Notes: generated by a model not told the origin, from the sequence alone. DNA of 24,851 nucleotides from Actinomycetes bacterium (GCA_021841725.1 JAKCEC010000003.1:1-24851), one strand, 5' to 3'. Positions 15,682 through 24,526 are shown, numbered from the stretch's first letter. Translations and numbers: made by a program.

Positions 15682-17172
15682 TCAGCGCGTCGCGGCCGAT
15701 ACGCGCGCTTCGGCCGCGTCCCACTGCGCGGCCGCGCCCGCGCGCGGTGTGAAGTGCCGGGACGGGAACGACGTGGCGACGACGTGGCGCATGGCCACGG
15801 GGTCGTCGGCGAGCAGCCCGAGTCCGTGGAACTGCATCAGCGCGTTGCCGATCGCCGCCGCCTCCACCGGGCCCGCCTGCACGGTGATGGTGCACGCGTC
15901 TGCGGTCAACTGACAGAGCAGGGCGTTGAGGGCGCCGCCACCGACGATGTGAATCGTGTCCACGCGCACGCCCGTCACCCGCGAGATGCCCCGGATCGCC
16001 CGCCGGTAGGCGAGCGCCAGGGAATCGACGATGCAGCGAGTGAATTCCGCGGGTGTCACCGGGACGCGCGCGCCGGTGCGCGCGCACTGGGCCGCCAGGC
16101 GTCCGCGCATGTCACCCGGACCCAGTAATTCGTCACTTTCGGCGTCCACCAGGAACTGACGCGGCGCGAGGGCTGCGGCCTGCTCACTCAGCGTGGCGGC
16201 GTCGTCGTGGTGCCCCTCGAGGGCGAACTCGCGGATGACCTCTTGCAGTAGCCAAAAGCCCATGACGTTTCGCAAGAAGCGGGTGCGCCCGAACGCGCCC
16301 AGTTCATTGGTGTAGCCCGCCTCGAAGGCGTCACGCTCGATGAGGGGTCGATCGAGCTCGACCCCGACGAGCGACCACGTGCCCGAGGACACGAAGGCGA
16401 AGTTCCGGTCCGCCGCGGGCACCGCCGCGACGGCTGACGCCGTGTCGTGCGAGGCCACCGTGATGACCTTGGTCGACGCGGGGACTCCGGCCGCCAGGGC
16501 GCGCGGGGACGTCACCCGACCCAGTGTGACGCCGGGTGCGACGAGCGGTCCCACGAGCTGTCGCGGCAGGGAGAATCGCGCCATCAATTCGTCGTCCCAC
16601 TCGCGCGCCCGGGTCAGCAACTGCGTCGTGGAGGCGTTGGTGACTTCCCAGGCCCGCACGCCGCACAGTTCGTAGTTGATGAGGTCGGGGATGAGTAGCA
16701 GTTGGCGCTCGGAGGTCGCTCGGGTTCCGTCGGCCACCAGTTGGAACAAGGTGTTGAACGTCAAGAGCGCGATGCCACTGCGCTGGTAGAGGGACCAGGG
16801 ATCGATCTGTTGCGTCACCGCCGCGAAGGCCGCTCCCGTGCGGGGGTCGCGGTGGTGCGCGGGTAGTCGCAGCAAGCGTCCCGCGGCGTCCACCAGCCCG
16901 TAGTCGACGGCCCAGGAGTCGACCCCGACCGACGCCAGGGTCATCTCGTGGGCGCGCGCCGCGCGCGCCGCCGCTCCGAGGCCCTCTTCGATCTCACCGA
17001 TCAGGGAGGGCAGGTCCCAGGAGAACACTCCGTCGACCTCGCGCCCACCATTGGCGAAGCGCGCGACCGGCTCGACCTCGAGTCGTCCCCGCTCCAGCGT
17101 GACCAGCAACACGCGCCCACTCGAGGCGCCGAGGTCGACGGCGGCGACCGCGGCGCCAGGCGACGACGACAC
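15682..17172 (-). CDS. rhaB: rhamnulokinase RhaB
   Basis: RhaB phosphorylates L-rhamnulose at O1 with ATP. The 496 aa FGGY-family kinase shows the N-terminal phosphate loop DLGASSGR (13-20), the sugar-site stretch GVDSWAVDYGL, and the RhaB-typical NTLFQL, LLLIPDLINYELCG and NASTTQLL segments. The second ATPase lobe has SHDTASAV, SSGTWSLVG and the adenosine motif HIVGGGALNALL. Length equals the usual 480-500 aa. It starts with GTG three bases after the rhaEW stop and has no clear ribosome site, so it probably depends on coupling to rhaEW. It is the last gene of the rha operon, and its stop lies 19 bases from the convergent lipoprotein gene with no obvious terminator between them. Xylulo- or fuculokinase are relatives, but the operon fixes the sugar as rhamnulose. 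Confidence 0.94.
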   Translation of the reverse strand: MSSSPGAAVAAVDLGASSGRVLLVTLERGRLEVEPVARFANGGREVDGVFSWDLPSLIGEIEEGLGAAARAARAHEMTLASVGVDSWAVDYGLVDAAGRLLRLPAHHRDPRTGAAFAAVTQQIDPWSLYQRSGIALLTFNTLFQLVADGTRATSERQLLLIPDLINYELCGVRAWEVTNASTTQLLTRAREWDDELMARFSLPRQLVGPLVAPGVTLGRVTSPRALAAGVPASTKVITVASHDTASAVAAVPAADRNFAFVSSGTWSLVGVELDRPLIERDAFEAGYTNELGAFGRTRFLRNVMGFWLLQEVIREFALEGHHDDAATLSEQAAALAPRQFLVDAESDELLGPGDMRGRLAAQCARTGARVPVTPAEFTRCIVDSLALAYRRAIRGISRVTGVRVDTIHIVGGGALNALLCQLTADACTITVQAGPVEAAAIGNALMQFHGLGLLADDPVAMRHVVATSFPSRHFTPRAGAAAQWDAAEARVSAATR

Positions 17173-17175
17173 GCG

Positions 17176-19230
17176 TTATCGCAAGAACGCGGCGGCGACG
17201 CCCGAGTCCACCGGGATGTGCGACCCCGTGGTGAGGGCCAGGTCGCCGCCCACGAGGGCGAACACGGCACTGGCGATGCTCTCGGGCAACACCTCACGCT
17301 TGAGCAGGGTGCGACCCGCGTAGTACGCGCCGAGTTCCTCCTCCTTCACCCCGTAGACGGCGGCGCGCTGAGCGCCCCAGCCCCCGGCGAAGATCTTGGA
17401 GCCGCGCACCACACCGTCGGGGTTCACGCCGTTCACGCGGATGCCGAGCTCGCCGAGCTCCGCCGCCAGGAGACGTACCTGGTGGGCCTGATCCGCCTTG
17501 GCCGAACCGTAGGCGACGTTGTTGGGTCCCGCGAACACGGCGTTCTTGGACACGATGTAGACGATGTCACCACCCATTCGCTGTTCCTTCATCACGCGCA
17601 CGGTCGCCTGGGCGCACAAGAACGACCCCTTGGCCATCACGTCGTGTTGCAGGTCCCAGTCACGCTCGGTGGTCTCGAGCAATGACTTCGAGATGCTGAG
17701 TCCCGCGTTGTTGACCACGATGTCGACGCCCCCGAAGGCCAGGACCGCCTCGTCCACCGCGCGTTGCACGGCGTCCTTAGAGGACACGTCGATGGCGACG
17801 CCACGCGCGACGTCACGCGAACCGAGTTCGCGCGCCATCGCCACCGCGGACTCGACGTCGAGGTCCGCGACGACGACGTGAGCCCCCTCGGCGGCCAAGC
17901 GACGGGCGGTCGCGGCCCCGATGCCCGAGCCGGCCCCGGTCACGAACGCGACGCGCGAGGCGAGGGGCTTGCCCTTGGGCATGCGCCGCAATTTCTCCTC
18001 CTCGAGCTGCCAGTACTCGATGCGGAACTTCTCTGACTCCTCGATCGGCGCGTAGGTCGAAATCGCCTCCGCGCCGGTCATCACGTTGATGGCGTTAATG
18101 AAGAACTCGCCCGCCACCCGCGCGGTCTGGGCGTCTTTGCCGAAGGAGAACATGCCCACCCCCGGCACGAGGACGATGGCGGGGTCGGCCCCGCGCATGG
18201 GCGGCGAGTCCGCCGTGGCGTAGGCGTCGTAGTAGGCGCGGTAGGCCGCGCGGTACTCCTGGTGCAGTTCGCCCAGACGCGTGATCATCTCCTCGACGGG
18301 GGCGTCCGAGGCCACGTCCAGGACCATCGGTCGTACCTTGGTGCGCAAGAAGTGATCGGGGCAGGAACTGCCGCGCGCGGCCACTTCGGCGTGGCGTTGC
18401 GCTTCGAGGAAGCTCAGCACCGTGTCGGTGTCGAAGAAGTGGCCCACCTGGGGACGGTCCACACTGGCCATCCCGCGCAACGTCGGAAAGAGCGCGACGG
18501 CCTTGGCGCGACGCGCCTCCTCACTGAGGCGCGCGAAGCGCGCCACCTTGGGCCCGAGTGGCTCGCGACGTCCGTGTTCGGCGATGTAGGCCTCGGCGGT
18601 GCGGATGATGAAGAGGGCGTTACGCTCGCACTCCTCACTGGTGTCGCCCCACGCGGTGATGCCGTGTCCGCCGAGGATGACGCCCAGGGAATCCGGGTTG
18701 GCCTCGCGCAGGGCGGCGATGTCCAACCCCAACTGGAAGCCCGGCCGCCGCCAGGGCGTCCACGCCACCTGATCGCCGAAGATGGTCCGGGTGAGGGCCT
18801 CGCCGTCGGCGGCGGTCGCGAGCGCGATGCCCGAGTCGGGGTGCAGGTGGTCGACGTGCGCGCACCCCACCAGTCCGTGCATCGCCGTGTCAATCGACGG
18901 GGCCGCCCCGCCCTTACCGAAGAGACAGAAGTCGAAGGCGGCTACCATCTCGTCTTCGAAGTCGGGACCGCGGTACACGTGGGTGAGCGCGCGCAGGGCG
19001 TCCAGGCGCAGGGCGGCGAGCCCGCCGAACTGTAGCGTCCCGAGGTCACCGCCGGAGCCCTTAACCCACATGACGTCGATGTCCACGCCGCTGGCGGGGT
19101 CCACCACCCGGGCCTTGGCGCTGGCGTTGCCGCCGGCGTAGTTGGTGACCGTCGGGTCCGCACCGAGGCGATGCGATCGCTCCAGCAGATCCTGCACGGC
19201 GGAGGGGACGTCGTAGGAGAACTCGGACAT
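17176..19230 (-). CDS. rhaEW: RhaEW: rhamnulose-1-phosphate aldolase / lactaldehyde dehydrogenase
   Basis: A 684 aa bifunctional enzyme. The N-terminal ~400 residues are a class II aldolase that splits L-rhamnulose-1-phosphate to DHAP and L-lactaldehyde; the metal-binding cluster is HVDHLHPDSG, with a further ILGGHG motif. The C-terminal ~260 residues are a short-chain dehydrogenase that oxidises the lactaldehyde to L-lactate with NAD+. It has the nucleotide motif TGAGSGIGAA, VVNNAGLS, the catalytic Ser in IVYIVSK, and YGSAK with catalytic Tyr and Lys. Known RhaEW proteins of bacteria without classical RhaD have this layout. The ATG at 19230 shares one base with the rhaI stop (TGATG). ATG at 19242 is an alternative, and an open extension to 19536 lies inside rhaI and is discarded. 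The channelled lactate links this operon to the lut genes. Confidence 0.95.
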   Translation of the reverse strand: MSEFSYDVPSAVQDLLERSHRLGADPTVTNYAGGNASAKARVVDPASGVDIDVMWVKGSGGDLGTLQFGGLAALRLDALRALTHVYRGPDFEDEMVAAFDFCLFGKGGAAPSIDTAMHGLVGCAHVDHLHPDSGIALATAADGEALTRTIFGDQVAWTPWRRPGFQLGLDIAALREANPDSLGVILGGHGITAWGDTSEECERNALFIIRTAEAYIAEHGRREPLGPKVARFARLSEEARRAKAVALFPTLRGMASVDRPQVGHFFDTDTVLSFLEAQRHAEVAARGSSCPDHFLRTKVRPMVLDVASDAPVEEMITRLGELHQEYRAAYRAYYDAYATADSPPMRGADPAIVLVPGVGMFSFGKDAQTARVAGEFFINAINVMTGAEAISTYAPIEESEKFRIEYWQLEEEKLRRMPKGKPLASRVAFVTGAGSGIGAATARRLAAEGAHVVVADLDVESAVAMARELGSRDVARGVAIDVSSKDAVQRAVDEAVLAFGGVDIVVNNAGLSISKSLLETTERDWDLQHDVMAKGSFLCAQATVRVMKEQRMGGDIVYIVSKNAVFAGPNNVAYGSAKADQAHQVRLLAAELGELGIRVNGVNPDGVVRGSKIFAGGWGAQRAAVYGVKEEELGAYYAGRTLLKREVLPESIASAVFALVGGDLALTTGSHIPVDSGVAAAFLR

Positions 19231-20396
19231 CAGGCGCCCCATCCCGCGGCCTGGCCGCCGACGCGCTCGGATTCGATCTGTTGTTGGTAGCCCGAGCGCT
19301 GATACGCCCCGATCGGATCGGGGTCGAGGCCCATCTCGGTACGCATCTCGGCCAGTAGCGGACGCACGTCGGTGTAGAAGGCGTCGGTGAAGAGCGCGTT
19401 GGCCCCCAGGACGTCGCCGGCGAGCTGACACGCGCTCAGCGCCTCGCGATCGACCAGCAGCGCCTTCGCCGTGGCCTCCTGCACGTTCATCACCGAACGG
19501 ATTTCGGCCTGCACCTTGGGCTCGATGTTGTGACACTGGTCGAGCATGAAGGCGACGTTGCCCTCGGGGGTCACGACCCCCGCGTCGACGATCTCGAACA
19601 TGATGCGGAACAATTGGTAGGGGTCGGCCGCGCCGACCATGAGGTCGTCGTCACCGTAGAAACGCGAGTTGAAGTGGAACCCGCCCAAGCGCTGCGCGCG
19701 CAGCAGCACGCTGACCAAGAATTCGATGTTGGTCGCCACCGCGTGGTGACCGGTGTCGACCAGCACCTTGGCCTTCTCGCCGAGCTCGAGGCACTGCACG
19801 AGCGACGTACCCCAGTCGGGTACGTCCATGGTGTAGAAGGAGGGCTCGTAGAGCTTGTACTCCAGCAACATCTCGACCCCCTCGCCCAGGGCGTCGTACG
19901 TCTCGGCCAACGCCTCGTGGAGGCGGTCCTGCCGCGCCCGGATGTTGTCCTGGCCGGGGTAGTTGGTGCCGTCGGCGAACCAGAGGCTGATCGCGAAGGA
20001 ATTGGTCTCGTGGGCGATGTCCACGCACTCCAGGAGGTGATCGATGGCCTTGCGGCGCACGCGCGGGTCGGGGTTGCACACACTGCCGAGTCGGTAGTCG
20101 TCCTCCTGGAACACGTTGGGGTTGATGGCCCCGATCTTCACGCCCAGGTCGCTCGCGTGCTTGGCCAATTTGCCGTAGTCCTCCACCTTGTCCCAGGGGA
20201 TATGGACCGCCACCGACGGTGCCACGCCGGTGAAGCGGTGCACCTGCGCGGCGTCCTGCATCTTCTCGAAGGGGTCGCGCGCGACCCCGCGCTGGGAGAA
20301 CACCTTGAAGCGGGTCCCCGAGTTGCCGTAGGCCCACGACGGCGTCTCGATCCACTGGCGACGTAGGACGTCCTTGATTTCACTTCGACTCAGCAT
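19230..20396 (-). CDS. rhaI: L-rhamnose isomerase RhaI
   Basis: Converts L-rhamnose to L-rhamnulose in the cytoplasm, using divalent metal. The 388 aa protein belongs to the RhaI type found in pseudomonads, rhizobia and many Gram-positives, rather than the E. coli RhaA type. It is a TIM barrel with likely metal ligands in LLEYKLYEPSF (Glu), VLVDTGHHA (Asp, His) and the later Asp of FMLDQCHN. RFYGDDDLMVG is another conserved segment. The start is ATG at 20396 (MLSRSEIKDVLRRQ), preceded by AAGAGGGC. The frame extending to 20534 runs back over the rhaM end and is rejected. It is separated from rhaM by 61 bases with hairpins, the only real gap in the operon. Other ketose isomerases with broad specificity share this fold, but the context is rhamnose. 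Confidence 0.94.
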   Translation of the reverse strand: MLSRSEIKDVLRRQWIETPSWAYGNSGTRFKVFSQRGVARDPFEKMQDAAQVHRFTGVAPSVAVHIPWDKVEDYGKLAKHASDLGVKIGAINPNVFQEDDYRLGSVCNPDPRVRRKAIDHLLECVDIAHETNSFAISLWFADGTNYPGQDNIRARQDRLHEALAETYDALGEGVEMLLEYKLYEPSFYTMDVPDWGTSLVQCLELGEKAKVLVDTGHHAVATNIEFLVSVLLRAQRLGGFHFNSRFYGDDDLMVGAADPYQLFRIMFEIVDAGVVTPEGNVAFMLDQCHNIEPKVQAEIRSVMNVQEATAKALLVDREALSACQLAGDVLGANALFTDAFYTDVRPLLAEMRTEMGLDPDPIGAYQRSGYQQQIESERVGGQAAGWGA

Positions 20397-20425
20397 GTCT
20401 GCCCTCTTTCTCGCACTGCACTCTG

Positions 20426-20470
20426 TCTGGGGCGTCCACCCCAGAGAACTCACCCACCTACGCGAGGTGG
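20426..20470 (-). other. two hairpins between rhaM and rhaI
   Basis: In transcript order, CCACCT-N5-AGGTGG (plus-strand 20454-20470) spans the rhaM stop. TCTGGGG-N6-CCCCAGA (20426-20445) follows in the untranslated gap, a 7-bp stem ending 29 bases before the rhaI start. No U-tract follows. Such structures can act as partial terminators, mRNA stabilisers or processing sites that change the ratio of transport to enzyme mRNA. Confidence 0.45.
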
Positions 20471-20775
20471 AACACTTCGTGGAGGGGGCGCATCCCCTCG
20501 TCGGGCGCACCCTCGAGACCCACGAAGAACTCACCCATCGACGCCTGCCAGCGTGCGTTGACCTCGGTGGCGGCCATCAATTCGAGGCACCGATCGAAGT
20601 CGTCGCATTCCAGGTACCCGATGAGCAGGCCGTCGGGGGCGAGGAACAACGAATAATTCGTCCACCCGGCGTCGGAGAGCGCGGCGAGCATCTCCGGCCA
20701 CACCGCGGCGTGGCGCGCCGCGTACTCCGCGGCCTTGGCCGGATTTATCCGCAGTTGGAAGCAGACGCGTTGCAT
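20458..20775 (-). CDS. rhaM: L-rhamnose mutarotase RhaM
   Basis: RhaM speeds interconversion of the alpha and beta forms of L-rhamnose so the isomerase gets its preferred anomer. The 105 aa length equals the family norm of about 104. It starts MQRVCFQLRINPAKAAEY, has the conserved RHAAVWPEM with the catalytic-site His, then YSLFLAPDGLLIGYLE and the terminal M..WQ-type segment ARWQASMGEFF. It is a small ferredoxin-like alpha/beta barrel protein. The ATG at 20775 overlaps the rhaQ stop (TGATG) and is preceded by AGGAGG a few bases upstream; the adjacent GTG at 20778 is a possible start too. A much longer open frame reading back through rhaQ is a shadow. Confidence 0.95.
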   Translation of the reverse strand: MQRVCFQLRINPAKAAEYAARHAAVWPEMLAALSDAGWTNYSLFLAPDGLLIGYLECDDFDRCLELMAATEVNARWQASMGEFFVGLEGAPDEGMRPLHEVFHLA

Positions 20776-21815
20776 CACGCCTCCTGCACCGCGCGGTGGC
20801 GCAGTCGCGCGCGCGCCCGGGCGGTCATTTCGATTCCGTTGGGGATCAACACGCTCAGCAGCAACAGACAGCCGGTCACGATGCTCTGCGCCTGCGCCGA
20901 GACGTTGATGCCCGTCAGCGAGGACTGCAGGCTGGCGAAGACCGCGACCGACAGCACCACGCCGATGATGGTGCCACGACCGCCGAAGATGGACACACCG
21001 CCGAAGAGCGCGATCGCCACCACGTTGAGTTCGAGGCCCAGCCCGGTGTCCGACGCCGAACTCGCCTGCTGGAAGGTGTAGAGGATTCCGGCGAAGGCGC
21101 ACAAGAATCCCGAGACGACGTAGAGCAGGAACTTGATGCGCTTGACGCGAATTCCCGAGAAGTAGGCCGTCTCCGGCTGGAGCCCGATGGCGTAGATGGA
21201 ACGACCCAGTGGCGTCATGTGCAACGCGACGCCGAAGATGACGGCGAGGACGACGAAGATGGCGAAGTCGTAGGCGACGTGGGTGCCCCCGATGGGCAGA
21301 CTCAACTTGTTGGTCCACGCGGGGAACCCCACGGCCGTGTTGGACCCCAGCACGATCAGGGCCAGTCCGCGGTAGAGGGTCAAGGTGCCGATCGTCACCG
21401 CAATCGACGGCAGACCCAGCCGGGTCACCAGTACGCCGTTGAGAGCCCCGCCCGCGATGCCCACTAACAGGCACACACCCATGGCCAGCCAGATATTCCA
21501 CCCGTGCGTAAACAGATAGCCCAGGGTGCTCGCCGAGAGGCCCAGCATCGACGCCACCGACAGGTCAATCTCGCCGGTGATGATGATGAGGGTCATCGGC
21601 AGGGCCATGATGGCGACCTCACCGAAGTTGAGCCCGGCGAAGAAGAAAGTCTCCATGTTCAAGAAGTAGGGCGTCACCGACCACCCGTAGATGAGGCTCA
21701 CGACGAACAGCACCACCAGGCCGGTCTCCCACCGCACCGCCGCGCGCAGCGAGGACTGCAGGGTGCGCGGCTCCTCCACCAGTTCGGGCAGGGCGTTCGC
21801 CTCAAGCGTTGTCAC
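20775..21815 (-). CDS. rhaQ: rhamnose ABC transporter permease RhaQ
   Basis: A 346 aa inner-membrane permease of the ribose/rhamnose (CUT2) family, with about eight to ten hydrophobic segments. The family motif region ITGEIDLSVASMLGLSA lies after the third helix, and NGVLVTRLGLPSIAVTIGT is the typical cytoplasmic coupling stretch. GGVSIFGGRGTIIG near the C-terminus is another family signature. It pairs with RhaP, and both dock on RhaT. The start is GTG at 21815, six bases after AAGGAG (21822-21827), inside the end of rhaP (14-base overlap). The specificity is inferred from the operon; the sequence alone says only CUT2 sugar permease. Confidence 0.93.
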   Translation of the reverse strand: MTTLEANALPELVEEPRTLQSSLRAAVRWETGLVVLFVVSLIYGWSVTPYFLNMETFFFAGLNFGEVAIMALPMTLIIITGEIDLSVASMLGLSASTLGYLFTHGWNIWLAMGVCLLVGIAGGALNGVLVTRLGLPSIAVTIGTLTLYRGLALIVLGSNTAVGFPAWTNKLSLPIGGTHVAYDFAIFVVLAVIFGVALHMTPLGRSIYAIGLQPETAYFSGIRVKRIKFLLYVVSGFLCAFAGILYTFQQASSASDTGLGLELNVVAIALFGGVSIFGGRGTIIGVVLSVAVFASLQSSLTGINVSAQAQSIVTGCLLLLSVLIPNGIEMTARARARLRHRAVQEA

Positions 21816-22839
21816 GACGGGCTCCTTGCACTCGCAGGATCTTCTCGGCGCGCACCGCCACGTAACGGTCGAAAGCGATCGCGACTAGGAGCAACATGCC
21901 CGCCACCGCCTGGTTCCAAAAGGACGAGACGCGAGCCGCCACCAGGGCCTGGTCGATCGTGTTGAGTAGCAGCGCCCCGAGCGCCGCGCCCAGGACCGTG
22001 CCGCTCCCGCCGAAAATGGCCACGCCACCCACGACCACCGCGGCGATGACCACGAACTCGTAGCCCAGTCCCGCCGTGGAGGCCACCGTGGCGAACTCCG
22101 CCAACCACAGGGCGCCCCCCAGCCCCGCCAACGCCCCCGAGATGGCGAAGGCGCCGAAGATGCGCCGTTGCACGCGCACCCCCGCCAGGACGGCCGCCTC
22201 GGGATTGGAACCAATGGCGTAGAGGTCGCGCGCGGGGCGGAACGTGCGCATGACGTAGCCGACCAGCGCCACCATGGCGAGGGCGATCAAGAACAGATAC
22301 GGGATGCCCAAGAACGCGCCGGCCCCGAGGTTCACGAAGGACTGGGGGATCTGACTCGGCTGGATCTGCACGCCGTTGACCACGATGGCGTCGACGCCGC
22401 GGATGATGTAGAGCATGCCCAGGGTCACCACGAGTGCGGGCACGCGCGCGTAGGCCACGATCACGCCATTGACGACACCGCAGGTCAAGCCCGCCAACAT
22501 TCCCGCCAGCAGTGCCAGTATCACCGGCAGGTGGGGATTGTGCACGAACAGGTCGCCCGTCAGATACGCCGACAGGCCCAGTACCGAGCCCACCGACAGG
22601 TCCACGTTGCGCGTGACGATGACCAGTGTTTCGCCGACGGCCAACATGATGATGATCGAGGGACCGGCCAGCATCTGCTGGACCGACGCCCCACTCGCGA
22701 ACGAGGGGTTCTTCAGGTAGGTCAGCCCGAAGACCAGCGCGATGGCGACGAGAATCGCGAGTTCCCGAAAACGCAAGATCTTCGTGATCAGCGACGTTCC
22801 CGCCGGAGCCGTCGTCAATGGTTGATCGATGACGCTCAC
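21802..22839 (-). CDS. rhaP: rhamnose ABC transporter permease RhaP
   Basis: The second CUT2-family permease, 345 aa and of the same architecture as RhaQ. VTRNVDLSVGSVLGLSA is the family motif, NGVIVAYARVPALVVTLGM the coupling stretch, and GGVAIFGGSGTVLGA the C-terminal signature. The two permeases are clearly homologous yet divergent, as expected for a heterodimeric channel. GTG at 22839 overlaps the rhaT stop by four bases (GTGA), with GGGGAGG at 22844-22850 just upstream. The order T-P-Q equals that known for rhizobial rhamnose transporters. Confidence 0.93.
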   Translation of the reverse strand: MSVIDQPLTTAPAGTSLITKILRFRELAILVAIALVFGLTYLKNPSFASGASVQQMLAGPSIIIMLAVGETLVIVTRNVDLSVGSVLGLSAYLTGDLFVHNPHLPVILALLAGMLAGLTCGVVNGVIVAYARVPALVVTLGMLYIIRGVDAIVVNGVQIQPSQIPQSFVNLGAGAFLGIPYLFLIALAMVALVGYVMRTFRPARDLYAIGSNPEAAVLAGVRVQRRIFGAFAISGALAGLGGALWLAEFATVASTAGLGYEFVVIAAVVVGGVAIFGGSGTVLGAALGALLLNTIDQALVAARVSSFWNQAVAGMLLLVAIAFDRYVAVRAEKILRVQGARRDNA

Positions 22840-24392
22840 CGCGCCTCCCCCTTCATCTGTCCCGCCGCGGCGCGCATGATCGACGCCTCGTCCGCTTCGT
22901 CGCGCGCGAATTCAGCCACCAGACGACCCTCGTGCAGCACGAGGATCCGGTCCGCCACGCCGAGTACCTCGGGCATCTCCGAGGAGATCATGAGTACCGC
23001 GATCCCCTGCTCCACCAGTTCGCCCAGCAGACGGTGGACCTCGGACTTGGTCCCGATGTCGATGCCGCGCGTGGGTTCGTCAATGATGAGCAGACGGGGT
23101 TTGCGCGCGAGCCACTTGGCCAGCACCACCTTTTGCTGATTACCGCCCGAGAGGGTCATCACCGGATTGGCGAATCGACCGAACTTGAGCTGGAGGCGAG
23201 CGGCCCATTCCGAGGCTAATTTGCGCTCCGACGACTTTCGGATGATGCCGAACCGACTGAGCGAGGTGATGGAGGCGAGCGCCGCATTCGAATCGATGGA
23301 CATCTCCATCACCAGGCCCTGTTGGCGGCGGTCCTCGGGCACAAAACCCATCCCCGCGCTCATGGCCTGCAGCGGCGATCCGCCCTTCAACTTGACGCCG
23401 CCCACACTGACCGAGCCGGCGTCGACCTTGTCGATGCCGAAGATGCCGCGCGCGACCTCCGTGCGACCCGCACCCACCAAACCGGCGAGGGCGACGATCT
23501 CGCCGGCGCGCACGCGAAAGGACACGTCGGTGAAGACGCCTTCGCGCGTCAGGTGCTCCACGGCCAAGACCTCGGCGCCCGGCGAGCGTTGGTGCTCGCC
23601 GTAGAGCGAGACGATGTCGCGTCCGACCATGGAGAAGATCACGTCGTCGATGGTGATCTCCTCGATGGGCGCCGTTCGGACGAACGCGCCGTCGCGCATG
23701 ATGGTGACTCGCTGGCACATCTCAAAGACCTCTTCGAGTCGGTGCGAGATGAACATCACCCCCGCCCCCTCGCCGCGCAGGGTCTTGACGACGTCGAAGA
23801 GGCGCTGGACCTCGACGTCGGTGAGAGCCGCCGTGGGCTCGTCCATGATGATGATCTTGGCGTTGAAGGAGATCGCCTTGGCGATCTCGACGATCTGCTG
23901 GTCCGCGACGGAGAGACCGCGGGCCAGACGGCCCGGGGACAGGGGGACGCCGAGTCGCGCGAACACCTCGTCGGCGCGGCGCATCATCTCGGCCCGATCG
24001 ATCCGCTTGCCCGAGCGCAGGGGGTGACGACCCATGAAGATGTTCTCCGCGATCGTCAGGTCGGGGAAGAGCGTGGGCTCTTGGTAGATGACCGAGATAC
24101 CCGCTTCGCGCGCCGCGATCGGGTTCGAGAAGTGCACCGGCTCGCCGTTGATCCTGACGTGCCCGCCGTCGGCCTGGTGAACGCCCGCCAGGATCTTCAC
24201 CAACGTGGACTTACCCGCGCCGTTCTCGCCCAACAGGGCGTGCGCCTCACCGGCGAACATGGTGATCGACCCGTTGACGAGCGCCTTGACGGGCCCGAAG
24301 AATTTCGTCGCGCCCTCCACGTCGAGGAGGGGGACGTCGGGGGAGAGGTCGCGAAGAGACGCGGTCGCCTCCGGCGCATGCACACGCTCCAT
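22836..24392 (-). CDS. rhaT: rhamnose ABC transporter ATPase RhaT
   Basis: A 518 aa double-domain ATPase that powers sugar import. The first domain has Walker A GENGAGKS (about 55-62), Q-loop IYQEPTL, signature LSVADQQ and Walker B IIMDEPTAAL, with ISHRLEE after it. The second has the degenerate GLVGAGRTE in place of Walker A, FVPEDRRQQG, signature LSGGNQQKV and Walker B LIIDEPTRGID. This asymmetry is normal for CUT2 ATPases. ATG at 24392 has GGGGGG six bases upstream; ATG at 24398 is nearly as good, and the frame is open to 24431. It is the first gene of the operon, about 100 bases below a near-consensus promoter. It differs from E. coli RhaT, an unrelated H+ symporter. Confidence 0.94.
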   Translation of the reverse strand: MERVHAPEATASLRDLSPDVPLLDVEGATKFFGPVKALVNGSITMFAGEAHALLGENGAGKSTLVKILAGVHQADGGHVRINGEPVHFSNPIAAREAGISVIYQEPTLFPDLTIAENIFMGRHPLRSGKRIDRAEMMRRADEVFARLGVPLSPGRLARGLSVADQQIVEIAKAISFNAKIIIMDEPTAALTDVEVQRLFDVVKTLRGEGAGVMFISHRLEEVFEMCQRVTIMRDGAFVRTAPIEEITIDDVIFSMVGRDIVSLYGEHQRSPGAEVLAVEHLTREGVFTDVSFRVRAGEIVALAGLVGAGRTEVARGIFGIDKVDAGSVSVGGVKLKGGSPLQAMSAGMGFVPEDRRQQGLVMEMSIDSNAALASITSLSRFGIIRKSSERKLASEWAARLQLKFGRFANPVMTLSGGNQQKVVLAKWLARKPRLLIIDEPTRGIDIGTKSEVHRLLGELVEQGIAVLMISSEMPEVLGVADRILVLHEGRLVAEFARDEADEASIMRAAAGQMKGEAR

Positions 24393-24498
24393 TGCCATCC
24401 CCCCGATACTCACCACACCGATAACGATCACCGCACGGGCCAGCGAATGACGTCCGGCCGAACCGCGGATCCTTCACAAACGAACGAAGTGGGCAAAC

Positions 24499-24526
24499 CT
24501 TATAGCGAATTATTGAAACGTGTCAA
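24499..24526 (-). promoter_or_regulatory. promoter of the rha operon
   Basis: On the minus strand TTGACA (plus-strand 24521-24526) is followed after 16 bases by TATAAG (24499-24504). Both hexamers nearly match the sigma70 consensus, and the spacer is AT-rich. It lies about 107 bases upstream of the rhaT ATG and is the best promoter I can see in the window. Confidence 0.75.
24513..24526. promoter_or_regulatory. LacI-family operator over the rha promoter
   Basis: TTGAAACGTGTCAA pairs at 6 of 7 positions around a central CG, the usual form of LacI-family operators. It covers the -35 hexamer of the rha promoter, so bound repressor would exclude RNA polymerase. The LacI-type gene directly upstream is the natural ligand-responsive repressor, released by rhamnose or a derivative. 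Confidence 0.7.
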
